Source: JAWPMV01 sp038527215 (GTDB lineage Bacteria > Bacteroidota > Bacteroidia > J057). Taken from it: DNA of 64,000 nt. Location: positions 14,001 to 78,000 of the forward strand of contig JBCBGC010000019.1 of NCBI GenBank assembly GCA_038527215.1, read 5' to 3'. Below the pieces are notes generated by a model, which saw only the letters and a program-made list of their open reading frames with translations, made no database searches and had not been told where the DNA came from. Every line of letters starts with the position of its first letter. Positions within the stretch are counted from its first letter, which is position 1. Position numbers and translations under genes: made by a program. Shown one piece after another: positions 49,701-57,832 of the stretch.

Positions 49701-51672
49701 CCGTACCGGATGGGCGCAGGCTAAGTTTGAGCAGTTCTTAAAAGACCCGCTCGATCAGATCAACCTGCAACCCTTGCAGCGAAAGTGGCAATACAACTCC
49801 TTTGGACAAGAGTTTGAGTTTGCGACCCGGATCAACGGAAGTTTCGCCTACTTTATCAACAATAATCAGATCGTCGACCTGGCCACCAATGGCTTTAGCG
49901 GGGATGGGGTAGCCTTCCTCATCATCGACCAGAAATCGCTGTCGATTGAGGTCATCACCCACTTCTATGGTGCCATCGGGGTGACCAATGCTCCCGGTGG
50001 ATTGTATAAAGTCCGCGACGCGATTCTCAGTGCGGAAGATGGAGACTACGTAATGGTGGCCAGCCATAACAATCCGCATGTTCCTCAGTGGCCGGATGAG
50101 ATTTTTGAAGCCTTGAAACTCATTGGCGTTTCTGATAATATGCGCCTCCTGAACGAAGGGGATGCTTTTATTTTATTCGGACAAAAAGGGCAAAGTGGAG
50201 GGGCCACGGAAATCTTTAATCCTACCGTAGGGGATAAACTGGTCTTGAACCGCTTCCTTTTCTCTTTCTACTCCGAAGGAAAGGTTTCTTCCACCCGCAT
50301 CGGACCCGCCATGGCCTGGGATCAGGTGTTCTGGGGCTGGGAAACCCTGGACGAAACCATTGAGGAAGATATCAAGGTGAATGTGTACGGCGTCAGACAA
50401 GATGCCACCGAGGTTCTGCTGCAAACGGACCTATCCGCAGGGACCCATGGCTTGAATACCATCGATGCGGATTTGTATCCTTTCCTGAGATTAGAAGCGG
50501 CTACGGTAGACACCGTTTTCCGAACCGCTCCTCAGTTGGACAACTGGCATGTAGTCTACAGCCCTGCACCAGATGGGGTAGTGGACTTGCAGACGGATTT
50601 TGAGTTCCGGAGTGATACGCTGTTTCAAGGACAGGATGTGTATCTGAGAATGGCCGCCAAAAACATTTCCGATGTGAACATGGACTCGGTACTGGTTTAC
50701 ACCTATATAGAACGTGAGGACCGAACCCAACTTCCCCTGGATACCTTCCGGATTGCCCCACTCATTGCGGGCGGTGCTTCGGTGCCCATAGAAGTAACCT
50801 ATAATACCCTGGAAGAAAACCTGGAGGGCAGTGTGAAACTCATCGTGGAACTCAATCCTGACAACGATCAGACAGAGCAATACCTCTTTAATAACATTTA
50901 TTCTCAGCCATTCTACGTCCTGGTGGACCGCTTTAATCCCTTGATGGATGTAACCTTTGATGGAAAGCATATCATTGATGGAGATATCGTTTCTCCCGAT
51001 CCGGAAATCCTGGTAGAAGTCAATGACGAAAATCCGCTCATCGCCCTGGATGACACCACTTCTTTTGAGCTGTATTTCAAGCGCGGCACCCTCAATACGG
51101 GCAGTACCCCACGGATATTCCTCGATGACCCGCGGGTAGTATGGGTACCCGCTACCTTACCGCAGAACAAAGCTCAACTCTTTTTCTATCCCGGTCGCGG
51201 GGTGGATGGATTCCTGGAAGATGATGAGTACGTACTCAAAGTCCAGGGACGTGATAAACAAGGGAACACGGCTGGCAGTGGCAACAATACTTATGAGATT
51301 ACTTTCCGGGTAGAAAATGAGAGCAGTATCACGCGCATCCTCAATTACCCGAATCCCTTTTCTACTTCCACCCGCTTCGTGTATACCCTGGCGGGCGCAC
51401 AGGTACCCGAGGTATTCCAGATTCATATTTATACCATCTCCGGTAAGCTGGTCAAAGTGATCGATCTGGCGGCAGAAGGGGATGTGGCGATTGGACAAAA
51501 TATCACCAACTACGCCTGGGATGGTACGGATGAGTATGGCGATAAACTGGCAAACGGGGTTTATCTCTACAAAACCATCATTCAAATGCCGGGTGAACAG
51601 GTGAAGAACCGGGAGGTAGGCATTGATAAGTTCTTCAACAATGACTGGGGCAAAATGTACATCATGCGCTAG
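46747..51672 (+). CDS. porU2: C25 family cysteine peptidase, PorU2-type type IX secretion sortase
   Basis: 1641 residues from the ATG at 46747 (MKKYGILLGTLLLFVFNLQAQ, a signal peptide); the frame is open 63 bases upstream. The gingipain-like C25 domain occupies about 370-760. His635 is in HFFGHSTSN and Cys665 in AMGCYGGDF, the catalytic dyad. CARDB-like Ig segments follow (DSFRINVIVTNQGLTVEDSI and a second near residue 1290). The last ~90 residues (NYPNPFSTSTRFVYTLAG to LANGVYLYKTI) are a FlgD-Ig/T9SS sorting-type domain. It is much longer than PorU (about 1150) and ends in this extra domain, which fits the PorU2 group. It probably processes secreted cargo at the cell surface. Confidence 0.88.
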   Translation: MKKYGILLGTLLLFVFNLQAQPFDYGNQWYKANSTQSFIELAVWEDGVYRVYPGDFQQAGFDLSAVNPDFLQLYYRGKEIPLYVEKAGGTFSYLEFYGKRNDGGVDSIMYRDPISGKHNNDLQPNRDNSIYSDTAVYFLTWGTVPSGNRYFSNLDPTYNLYTPVPHFQYETKRGYHPDEPGVSYVVGGGGQYDSFYSLNCDYVTGEGYVGPSFGIGGTRVIPMETPASAGIGDSVRVQFRVFGRSKTQHRLKVKLNNNDSYPVIDTTIQNSQVYIKTYARNYLPATSLGATTDLTFEALQGNTDNNQLCWASISYRRLPDMNGDSTIVIQDWSSNTKSYFRLNNVIGDDTIYVYDPVHRFRSIGLINNSNIADVIVQGFGNPSDLIVVSDRAIKKPKISGTSLNSLFNRGGEYVIITHRTLAASAAAFANYRDTATVNPVASTAVVYVDEIYDEYGYGTITPWAIKRFCKDAIDNWNVKPKYFMLWGKGRYRTRGIAPDVALVPTYGFPATDYEFVTHFDQQGIDLEPEAAIGRINLFNNDEGMTYLDKVNDYEHTDWDTWMKEGVFLGGGDSPGEQNAISSAFDFMIEAFEATPFGGLTHYFQKRSGDIVVDPTNATYHDEISQGVRMIHFFGHSTSNILDVSLRQPFEYNNFGKYPFMIAMGCYGGDFTVPEHSFGENWVLQPQRGSIGYLGNSSAGYLNPLRDYGRNLYRFLYDQRLGKPIGQIIQEQVFSYTDSLSGIQFRNHARQMNLQGDPAIILYHEPLPDLSISQSSIFFNPENFTAQDDSFRINVIVTNQGLTVEDSIRIEIRQRLPDNRLIIHPSIKRPITVFRDTLSLVINNVFGNGLAGPNQFEIFVDADEVVTEYNENNNRLNLDVVVPGNIPAILFPREYAIIPNNQVSLQASAFFMTQADDVGFIFEIDTSATFSSPLMVNSGVITGNATFVSWDVPFNLMDSTVYFWRVRLAQADQVVWGNSSFKYIANRTGWAQAKFEQFLKDPLDQINLQPLQRKWQYNSFGQEFEFATRINGSFAYFINNNQIVDLATNGFSGDGVAFLIIDQKSLSIEVITHFYGAIGVTNAPGGLYKVRDAILSAEDGDYVMVASHNNPHVPQWPDEIFEALKLIGVSDNMRLLNEGDAFILFGQKGQSGGATEIFNPTVGDKLVLNRFLFSFYSEGKVSSTRIGPAMAWDQVFWGWETLDETIEEDIKVNVYGVRQDATEVLLQTDLSAGTHGLNTIDADLYPFLRLEAATVDTVFRTAPQLDNWHVVYSPAPDGVVDLQTDFEFRSDTLFQGQDVYLRMAAKNISDVNMDSVLVYTYIEREDRTQLPLDTFRIAPLIAGGASVPIEVTYNTLEENLEGSVKLIVELNPDNDQTEQYLFNNIYSQPFYVLVDRFNPLMDVTFDGKHIIDGDIVSPDPEILVEVNDENPLIALDDTTSFELYFKRGTLNTGSTPRIFLDDPRVVWVPATLPQNKAQLFFYPGRGVDGFLEDDEYVLKVQGRDKQGNTAGSGNNTYEITFRVENESSITRILNYPNPFSTSTRFVYTLAGAQVPEVFQIHIYTISGKLVKVIDLAAEGDVAIGQNITNYAWDGTDEYGDKLANGVYLYKTIIQMPGEQVKNREVGIDKFFNNDWGKMYIMR

Positions 51673-51690
51673 TCAGCATAATTGATAGAC

Positions 51691-51726
51691 AAAAGGGTTG
51701 ACATTTCGGTGTCAACCCTTTTTTTT
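51691..51726 (+). terminator. Rho-independent terminator of porU2
   Basis: AAAAGGGTTGACA (51691-51703) pairs with TGTCAACCCTTTT (51710-51722) across a 6-base loop, continuing into a T run, 18 bases past the porU2 stop. Confidence 0.9.
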
Positions 51727-51733
51727 GAAAGAT

Positions 51734-52594
51734 ATGTTGTCAATTTCCACCGTATGCTTTATTCGGCCTGAGCCTGCCGCTTTTTTTTTGGCTCACCGTC
51801 TCCACCAGATGGGCGGCCTGAAGGCAATTGTGGTGGAGGAAAGCCCGCCGCTTCCCCGATGGCAAAGGCTAAGGTACAAATGGCAAAAGGAAGGATGGCC
51901 GGGCTTGTGGATGAGCCTGCGCCTGCGCCTGAAGGCTCAACGCGGCCAAGAACGAACGGAACAGATGTACCAGGTAGTATTTGGTGAATCCTGGCGAGAC
52001 TTACCTGACCAAGTACCTGTGCTGAGGGTTCGAAGCATCAATGAAGCCAGGGTAGGGGCCTGGCTGGATCGTTTTCAGCCTGATTGGGTCGTGGTGCATG
52101 GGACCACCATCATTCGCGCCGAAATCCTGGACAAGCCCTCCCTTTTTCTCAATATCCACTGGGGCCTTTCTCCCTGGTACCGAGGGGTTCGCTGCACGGA
52201 GTGGGCCTTGCTCAATGAGGACATCCGGGGCATCGGGGTAACCCTGCACCGCCTGAGTAAGCGGATCGATGGCGGGGATATTTTGGCCCAAAGTGAAATT
52301 GACCTCGAACCCCACGACCATCCTCACCGTATGGATATGAAGCTCACCCGAAAAGGAGTAGCCCTGTTGGAAGAAATAAAGTTTCAGGTCGAACAAGGCC
52401 AAAAACTGCATTTCATGCCGCAGGATTTATCCCAGGGGAAACTATATACCACCCGTATGTGGAGTTATCGTCAACATCAACAAATCCGGTCCTTGCTGAA
52501 AGCCGGAAAACTGACTTCCTGGCTGGCCAGTAAAGACCAGCGGGCTTCCTACCCCCTGACCTCATCTGGGACTGGTGGGGCTTCCCCCTATTAG
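51734..52594 (+). CDS. Formyltransferase-family protein
   Basis: 286 residues from the ATG at 51734 (MLSISTVCFIRPEPAAFFL); the frame opens slightly upstream inside the porU2 terminator, which rules out that start. The core carries the formyl transferase signature: LFLNIHWGLSPWYRGVRCTEWALLNED (catalytic Asn and His) and IGVTLHRLSKRIDGGDILAQ (catalytic Asp). The N-terminal region is unlike Fmt or PurN, so the acceptor is likely an amino sugar or other small amine. It is a single gene between two terminator-flanked units. Confidence 0.82.
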   Translation: MLSISTVCFIRPEPAAFFLAHRLHQMGGLKAIVVEESPPLPRWQRLRYKWQKEGWPGLWMSLRLRLKAQRGQERTEQMYQVVFGESWRDLPDQVPVLRVRSINEARVGAWLDRFQPDWVVVHGTTIIRAEILDKPSLFLNIHWGLSPWYRGVRCTEWALLNEDIRGIGVTLHRLSKRIDGGDILAQSEIDLEPHDHPHRMDMKLTRKGVALLEEIKFQVEQGQKLHFMPQDLSQGKLYTTRMWSYRQHQQIRSLLKAGKLTSWLASKDQRASYPLTSSGTGGASPY

Positions 52595-52640
52595 GCTAAG
52601 ATTTTCTCTTCGAACACCCCCATTCCCTTTATTTATTCAT

Positions 52641-52648
52641 TAACTTTG
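52641..52648 (+). promoter_or_regulatory. Bacteroidota -7 box (TAACTTTG) of the glycyl-tRNA synthetase gene
   Basis: TAACTTTG is an exact TAnnTTTG match 51 bases upstream of the start codon. Confidence 0.5.
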
Positions 52649-52699
52649 CCCCGCCTCAAGCAGGCAGGTGCATACCTTTTATTTTGAGTTAACCTATCC

Positions 52700-54241
52700 A
52701 TGGAATATTCAGAAATATTTCCCAAGATCATCGCCCACGCCAAAGAGTATGGCTTCGTCTTTCCTTCCAGTGAAATATATGACGGACTGGGCGCCGTGTA
52801 CGACTACGGGCAGCTTGGGGTAGAATTAAAAAACAATATTAAAACCGCCTGGTGGAAAGCCATGGTGCAAATGCATGAAAACATCGTCGGACTTGATGCG
52901 GCCATCCTCATGCACCCCACGACCTGGAAAGCATCCGGGCACGTGGACGCCTTTAATGATCCTTTGATCGATAACAAGGATTCCAAAAAGCGCTATAGAG
53001 CGGATGTCCTGATTGAGGACCAGATCGCCAAATACGAAGCCAAATCCCTGAAGGATACCCAAAAGCGGGCCCGCAAGGAAGGCTGGGCAGTGGGCGAGGA
53101 AGCCTATAACAGCTACCTGCAGAAAAACCGGAATGCGGTCAAGGCGCAGGATTTACAGGACCGCTTCGCCAAAGCCCTGCAGTCTGAAGACCTGAGCCAA
53201 CTGCGCGATCTCATCGTGGATGAAGGCATAGCTGATCCGGAAACCGGATCAAAAAACTGGGCTGAGGTACGGCAGTTTAACCTCATGTTCAAGACGGCAC
53301 TCGGAGCCACGGCTGATAGTGCCCTGGACCTTTATCTGCGTCCGGAAACCGCCCAGGGTATTTTTGTCAACTATCTCAACGTGCAGAAGTCCGGACGGAT
53401 GAAGCTTCCCTTTGGGATTGCCCAGATCGGTAAGGCTTTCCGGAATGAGATTGTGGCCCGGCAGTTCATCTTCCGGATGCGGGAGTTTGAGCAAATGGAA
53501 ATGCAATTTTTCATTAAACCCGGTACCCAGAAAGAGTGGTTCCAATATTGGCAGGAAAAGCGCCGGTCCTGGCATACGGCCCTGGGACTGAAGATGGACC
53601 GTCTCATCTTTCACGAGCATGAGAAGCTGGCCCACTATGCCGACGCGGCTGAGGACATCCAATTCCAATTTCCTTTTGGATTCAAGGAGTTAGAGGGGAT
53701 TCATTCCCGAGGAGATTTCGACCTGGGACAGCATCAGGAATTTTCGGGTAAAAAGTTGCAGTACTTTGATCCGGAAACCCAGGAATCCTATGTGCCTTAT
53801 GTGCTGGAAACCTCTGTCGGACTGGACCGTACCTTCCTGGCTCACCTGAGCAATGCCTATGAGGAGGAAGAAGTACCCAGTGCCAAAGGAACCATGGAGA
53901 CCAGGAAGGTGCTGAAGCTGCATCCGCTGCTGGCTCCTTATAAGGTAGCGGTTTTCCCATTGGTGAAAAAAGATGGCTTACCTGAAATGGCCCGTAGCAT
54001 CATCGATGAGCTCAAGTTTGACTACAACGTGATGTACGATGAGAAAGATGCCGTAGGACGCCGTTACAGAAGGCATGATGCCATTGGTACGCCTTATTGC
54101 ATTACGGTGGATTATGAAAGCAAAGACGATCAGGCCGTTACCATCCGCGACCGCGACTCCATGGAGCAGGATCGGATTCCGATCAGCCAGATCCGGGCGT
54201 ATATCAGCAAAAAACTGGACTGGCGTCAGGTACTAGCCTAG
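52700..54241 (+). CDS. glyQS: Glycine--tRNA ligase (homodimeric class II type)
   Basis: 513 residues, the alpha2 type found in Bacteroidota and eukaryotes. The opening FVFPSSEIYDGLGAVYDYGQLGVELKNNIK is diagnostic. Motif 2 is KAFRNEIVARQFIFRMREFEQMEMQFF, preceded by LRPETAQGIFVNYLNV; motif 3 is YVLETSVGLDRTFLA. The anticodon-binding domain (YKVAVFPLVKKDGLPEMA to RYRRHDAIGTPYCITVD) ends the protein. It charges tRNA-Gly in the cytosol. It is monocistronic with its own promoter and a strong terminator. Confidence 0.97.
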   Translation: MEYSEIFPKIIAHAKEYGFVFPSSEIYDGLGAVYDYGQLGVELKNNIKTAWWKAMVQMHENIVGLDAAILMHPTTWKASGHVDAFNDPLIDNKDSKKRYRADVLIEDQIAKYEAKSLKDTQKRARKEGWAVGEEAYNSYLQKNRNAVKAQDLQDRFAKALQSEDLSQLRDLIVDEGIADPETGSKNWAEVRQFNLMFKTALGATADSALDLYLRPETAQGIFVNYLNVQKSGRMKLPFGIAQIGKAFRNEIVARQFIFRMREFEQMEMQFFIKPGTQKEWFQYWQEKRRSWHTALGLKMDRLIFHEHEKLAHYADAAEDIQFQFPFGFKELEGIHSRGDFDLGQHQEFSGKKLQYFDPETQESYVPYVLETSVGLDRTFLAHLSNAYEEEEVPSAKGTMETRKVLKLHPLLAPYKVAVFPLVKKDGLPEMARSIIDELKFDYNVMYDEKDAVGRRYRRHDAIGTPYCITVDYESKDDQAVTIRDRDSMEQDRIPISQIRAYISKKLDWRQVLA

Positions 54242-54277
54242 CCCAGGAAGATATAGTTTCTCTATTGAGGATAAAAC

Positions 54278-54309
54278 AAAAGGCTGTCTCGCGTGAGACA
54301 GCCTTTTTT
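54278..54309. terminator. Bidirectional terminator between glyQS and the DUF6089 gene
   Basis: AAAAGGCTGTCTC pairs with GAGACAGCCTTTT around a GCGT loop, flanked by A-rich and T-rich runs, 38 bases past the glyQS stop and 26 bases past the convergent DUF6089 stop. Confidence 0.9.
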
Positions 54310-54334
54310 GTTCGTATTGTATAGTGGGAATTCC

Positions 54335-55165
54335 TTAGTCGCGGGAAGCGTACCGGCTCAGGTAGTAATCGATAGAAAAAACGGTGAAGAAGTAACTATC
54401 GTTGGAACCGGGATTGCCTCGGGTATCGCCTGGCTGGAAGAGACCTTCCAAAGATCTTTCAGAAAGTTCTACTGCGAGACTACCATTAGGCGTCTGGGCC
54501 AGGGCATCAAAATCGGGATATACCGTGCTGATATCGTCGATGTAATCGGTCGCCGTGGTGCGGTATCCTATCTCAAAGCTGAATCCAGTGTATTCGGACA
54601 GACGGACATTGATCCCAATGCCTACCGGCGCACTGAACTGAATCAGGGAGTAGGCCTCAGGACCGTTACCACCGGGAATGTACTGACCTTCTGTGCCGAG
54701 GGGCTGAAGCTCATACCATTCGCCGTCGAAACGAGCCTTGGGATTGAAGTTGAATAATGCTACACCACCGAATACGTAAGGAGACAAATGGGGCTTTCCT
54801 TGCCAGGAGTTTCCAAAGTTTTTGTCTCGAAGAAATTCATAAATCAGGACGCCACTTACCTCAGCCAGATGACTGCGGAAATGCAGATTTCTCAACGTTC
54901 TGCCCGGGGCGTTCGCATCTCCATCGGACGCTCCCAACTCTCCGTAAGACAGAGAAGCTCTGAAGCGTAGATTAGAAAGAAAATACCGGCTGTAGGAGAT
55001 GGTGCCTGCAGGGCGAACCAGCGCATTGTTAAATTGGTCGGTCAGGTCTCCATAATAGTACAAGGTGCCCAGGCCAGCAGAAAAACTATGTGTTCTTTGT
55101 GCCACGAGACCGAGCGGACTAAGGAGCATGACATAGAGCAAAACGGAATTAAGGCGAATGTTCAT
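54335..55165 (-). CDS. DUF6089-type outer-membrane beta-barrel protein, copy 1
   Basis: 276 residues. A signal peptide (LLYVMLLSPLGLVAQ) precedes a barrel of alternating strands: HSFSAGLGTLYYYGDLTDQF, RPAGTISYSRYFLSNLRFRASLSYGEL, HLSPYVFGGVALFNFNPKA, GIGINVRLSEYTGFSFEIGYRTTATDYIDDIS. It ends in a variable DSYFFTVFSIDYYLSRY. The YYYGDL and TDYIDDVS phrases are family marks. It is a small outer-membrane barrel of unknown role. A second family member follows at 55361-56170; the two share about the same strand order. Nearby at 55203-55217 is a small palindrome ATACGA/TCGTAT. Confidence 0.82.
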   Translation of the reverse strand: MNIRLNSVLLYVMLLSPLGLVAQRTHSFSAGLGTLYYYGDLTDQFNNALVRPAGTISYSRYFLSNLRFRASLSYGELGASDGDANAPGRTLRNLHFRSHLAEVSGVLIYEFLRDKNFGNSWQGKPHLSPYVFGGVALFNFNPKARFDGEWYELQPLGTEGQYIPGGNGPEAYSLIQFSAPVGIGINVRLSEYTGFSFEIGYRTTATDYIDDISTVYPDFDALAQTPNGSLAVELSERSLEGLFQPGDTRGNPGSNDSYFFTVFSIDYYLSRYASRD

Positions 55166-55360
55166 ACCTCTATAAAGTAGGGGGTAATTGTACGGGACGG
55201 CTATACGATTTTCGTATGACCAAAAGAAATTACAGGGAGAATCCGTTTAACGATGCTAAACTACTTCATCGGGCATGATTATTTCAGATTAAATGCGGAA
55301 ATAGTGAAAATCATGGGGTAAACCGTTGTAAAGCAATCCTCTTCTGAATATCCCTTGCGC

Positions 55361-56170
55361 TTATCGTCTGATATAATATATAAAATTCAACTGAAAGACT
55401 ACGTAACTATCCAAGGACTCAGGATTCCCTCTGGGAGAACCAGCCGGATAATCCTGGCCGGAAGGATTTGAAAAATAGGCCGCCTGGGCTCCATTCTTTT
55501 CCAGTACCTGTTGTCGATCGGGATACATAGTACTGACGTCATCTAAGTAATCCGTAAAAAGATACCGATAACCCAATTCTAGCCCCAGCCCTATATCCCG
55601 ATTGAGGCGGGTTCTGATTCCGAGCCCGAAAGGTAGGGCAATTTGGAACAAATTGTAACTGCCTGGTTCATTATTTAGCCCCAGAAACTGTCCTTCTGTC
55701 CCCAGGGGTTGAAGCCGGACCCAATTCCCATCCTGAGGGGCCCGTGGCTGATGAAAAAAGCCGGTAAGCCCCGCGAAAAAATAGGGACTCAGATAGAATT
55801 GCTTTTTCCAGCGAATGCGATAGCTGCGATCCTGAATCAACGTAAAAACCCCGGTGAGTGAAAGCTCAGTGAGGGTGTTGCGGAATTGTAAGGCCCTGCG
55901 CTGCCGACTTTCCAGGGAGGAGCCCAGATCGGAGCCGCCCACCTGCATCAAACTTCCCCCTGCCCTCAATGACCAATGTGGGCTGAACATGTGTTCATAT
56001 TGCAAAGAAAGGGAAGGCCGGAGCCAAACCGTTTCCAGTCCATCGGAGAGATCTCCGTAATAATAACTCGTGCCTGTTCCTAGCTGCAAAGACTGAATTT
56101 TCTGGGCCGGCAGCCCATACCAGCACCCGAGCCACAAGCCTAACAACCAACAAAGTCTTTTTGTCATCAT
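55361..56170 (-). CDS. DUF6089-type outer-membrane beta-barrel protein, copy 2
   Basis: 269 residues. The signal peptide is RLCWLLGLWLGCWYGLPAQ. It repeats the plan of its neighbour almost motif by motif: GTGTSYYYGDLSDGLETVWLRP, FYLSPYFFAGLTGFFHQPRAP, RLQPLGTEGQFLG, GIRTRLNRDIGLGLELGYRYLFTDYLDDVS, ending SYVVFQLNFIYYIRR. It is a tandem paralogue separated by 195 bases, with no terminator I can see. Function unknown. ATGATG at 56170 gives two possible starts. Confidence 0.82.
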   Translation of the reverse strand: MMTKRLCWLLGLWLGCWYGLPAQKIQSLQLGTGTSYYYGDLSDGLETVWLRPSLSLQYEHMFSPHWSLRAGGSLMQVGGSDLGSSLESRQRRALQFRNTLTELSLTGVFTLIQDRSYRIRWKKQFYLSPYFFAGLTGFFHQPRAPQDGNWVRLQPLGTEGQFLGLNNEPGSYNLFQIALPFGLGIRTRLNRDIGLGLELGYRYLFTDYLDDVSTMYPDRQQVLEKNGAQAAYFSNPSGQDYPAGSPRGNPESLDSYVVFQLNFIYYIRR

Positions 56171-56340
56171 CTACCTGTCTTTTGTTCGAAGCCTTACATA
56201 ATTACCTTGCTTGTGAGGCATTCTCAAGTCAAATGGGCTGGGAATATAAGGCCCCGGATAGGGGGAAACTTCTTTCCTTCTGACCAAATATTATCCTGGG
56301 GAATACCCTTGAATAGGTCGAGAAGTGCACAGAAAGGCAG

Positions 56341-56357
56341 ATTCGCAGATTGCGAAT
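56341..56357. repeat. Short palindrome ATTCGC-N5-GCGAAT upstream of the ECF sigma gene
   Basis: A 6-base inverted repeat with a 5-base spacer, 175 bases upstream of the sigma-factor ATG in the otherwise featureless gap 56171-56531. It could be a protein site, but there is no further support. Confidence 0.25.
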
Positions 56358-56531
56358 TATTCTGATATTCGTAGGATTAGGATAAAATTTGATCATTTAT
56401 GCCCTGATATATTTCATCCTTCTCCCCCTATATATTTTCCACCTGCTTCTACTTTGGTCCGCTTCTTAGCTCTATCCAGATTTTTTTCTCCCGGTACAAC
56501 CATTTGACGATCATCTCTTACCTTAGTGTAC

Positions 56532-57092
56532 ATGAGCAACACAGAACAGTCGTCTTCCTATCAGATTAACCCCGCGGAAAAAGAGCTCGTCGAGGCCTGC
56601 CTGCGAGAAGACCGCAAGGCCCAAAAACAGCTTTTTGATCTGTATAAGGACGCCATGTATACCTTATGCTATCGGATCACCAGCGACACAGAGCTGGCTC
56701 AGGATGCCTTGCAGGAGGGATTTGTCGGCGTGTTTCGAGGCATGAAAAATTTCCGGAAGGAATCGAGCCTGGGCGCCTGGATCAAAACCATCATGGTCCG
56801 GACGGCCTATAAAAAGATTCGGAAGGAAAGCCGTTTTCAGAGCCTGGATGAGGAGGTAGCAGAGCAACTGATCGACTGGGGCAGCTATATCGATGTCTCC
56901 TATTTAGAGCAAGCGATTCAGGCCCTGCCTCCGGGATACCGAACGGTGTTTGTCATGATAGAAGTAGAAGGCTATAGCCACAAGGAGGTGGCTGCTACCA
57001 TGGGCATTTCGGTAGGAACCTCAAAATCTCAACTCTTTTACGCCAAGAAACATTTGCAAAAGAAACTTAAAGCCCTGGGGGTGAGGTCATGA
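56532..57092 (+). CDS. ECF-type RNA polymerase sigma factor
   Basis: 186 residues from the ATG at 56532 (a GTG lies six bases upstream). Region 2 is LFDLYKDAMYTLCYRITSDTELAQDALQEGFVGVFRGMKNFR with the core-binding helix and the -10 recognition RKESSLGAWIKTIMVRTAYK. Region 4 is LEQAIQALPPGYRTVFVMIEVEGYSHKEVAATMGISVGTSKSQLFYAKKHLQKKL, a complete helix-turn-helix. It directs RNA polymerase to a small regulon. It overlaps the downstream anti-sigma-like gene by 4 bp (ATGA). Confidence 0.93.
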   Translation: MSNTEQSSSYQINPAEKELVEACLREDRKAQKQLFDLYKDAMYTLCYRITSDTELAQDALQEGFVGVFRGMKNFRKESSLGAWIKTIMVRTAYKKIRKESRFQSLDEEVAEQLIDWGSYIDVSYLEQAIQALPPGYRTVFVMIEVEGYSHKEVAATMGISVGTSKSQLFYAKKHLQKKLKALGVRS

Positions 57093-57706
57093 AAGAAAAA
57101 GGAAAAGAGACATTAAAACGGGCCATCGAGCAACTACCTGACTATCAGGCGCCAGACATGAGTTGGGAGGATATTCAGGCTGATCTGGAAACTACTGAGC
57201 CCGTCTTACAGGAAGCCATTCGGCAACTTCCCGTCTATTCTGCTCCGGAAGGCGTCTGGGGACGCATTCAGCGCCAGTTAGCTCAGCCTACCCTGGTTCG
57301 CATGATGCGATCTCCCCAGGCTTGGGCCGCCATGCTGGGGTTCCTTTTGGGGTTGGCCGGTCTGCTTTGGTGGGCCAATCTGTCGGAGGTTCCGGAAGTG
57401 ATTGCAGAGAAAGAACAAGATGCAGAATTGATTGCGGCTCAAATCGCCTCCTATGAAGCGGAGGAGCAAGCCCTTCTCGCTTGTCTGGAAGCCCGCCAGG
57501 CGGATGCCCCGGAAGTACAGGAAGCCAGGACCAAGCTACAAGACATTACCGAAACCAGAGATAGCCTGATCATCATTCTCCAGGCAGGAGAAAAGAAAGG
57601 GGCTTCTAAGCGACTTCGCCGGATGGAGCACCGCAGAAAACAACTGGTCTACGAACTGCAAAAGCAGATGTGCCAGACTGATCAACCGGAAAAGACGCCG
57701 GATTGA
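57089..57706 (+). CDS. Membrane anti-sigma factor-like protein with a duplicated N-terminal motif
   Basis: 205 residues. The N-terminal cytosolic part carries the same 25-residue pattern twice (LKRAIEQLPDYQAPDMSWEDIQ at about 9-30 and LQEAIRQLPVYSAPEGVWGRIQ at about 40-61). One transmembrane helix (AWAAMLGFLLGLAGLLWWA, about 78-96) follows, then a periplasmic coiled coil. Position and coupling make it the likely regulator of the ECF sigma factor just upstream. There is no zinc HxxxCxxC motif, so it is not a typical zinc anti-sigma. Confidence 0.75.
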   Translation: MKEKGKETLKRAIEQLPDYQAPDMSWEDIQADLETTEPVLQEAIRQLPVYSAPEGVWGRIQRQLAQPTLVRMMRSPQAWAAMLGFLLGLAGLLWWANLSEVPEVIAEKEQDAELIAAQIASYEAEEQALLACLEARQADAPEVQEARTKLQDITETRDSLIIILQAGEKKGASKRLRRMEHRRKQLVYELQKQMCQTDQPEKTPD

Positions 57707-57832
57707 CCTGGTAGGCTACCAAAGGAGAGGGGAATTATGTAACTTATTACACAGGAGGAAATGCCTGAAAAAAGGGCTTTCATTTCCCGCTTACATCACA
57801 CAACCCGCCTTTACATGTAAGATCCTGCCTGT

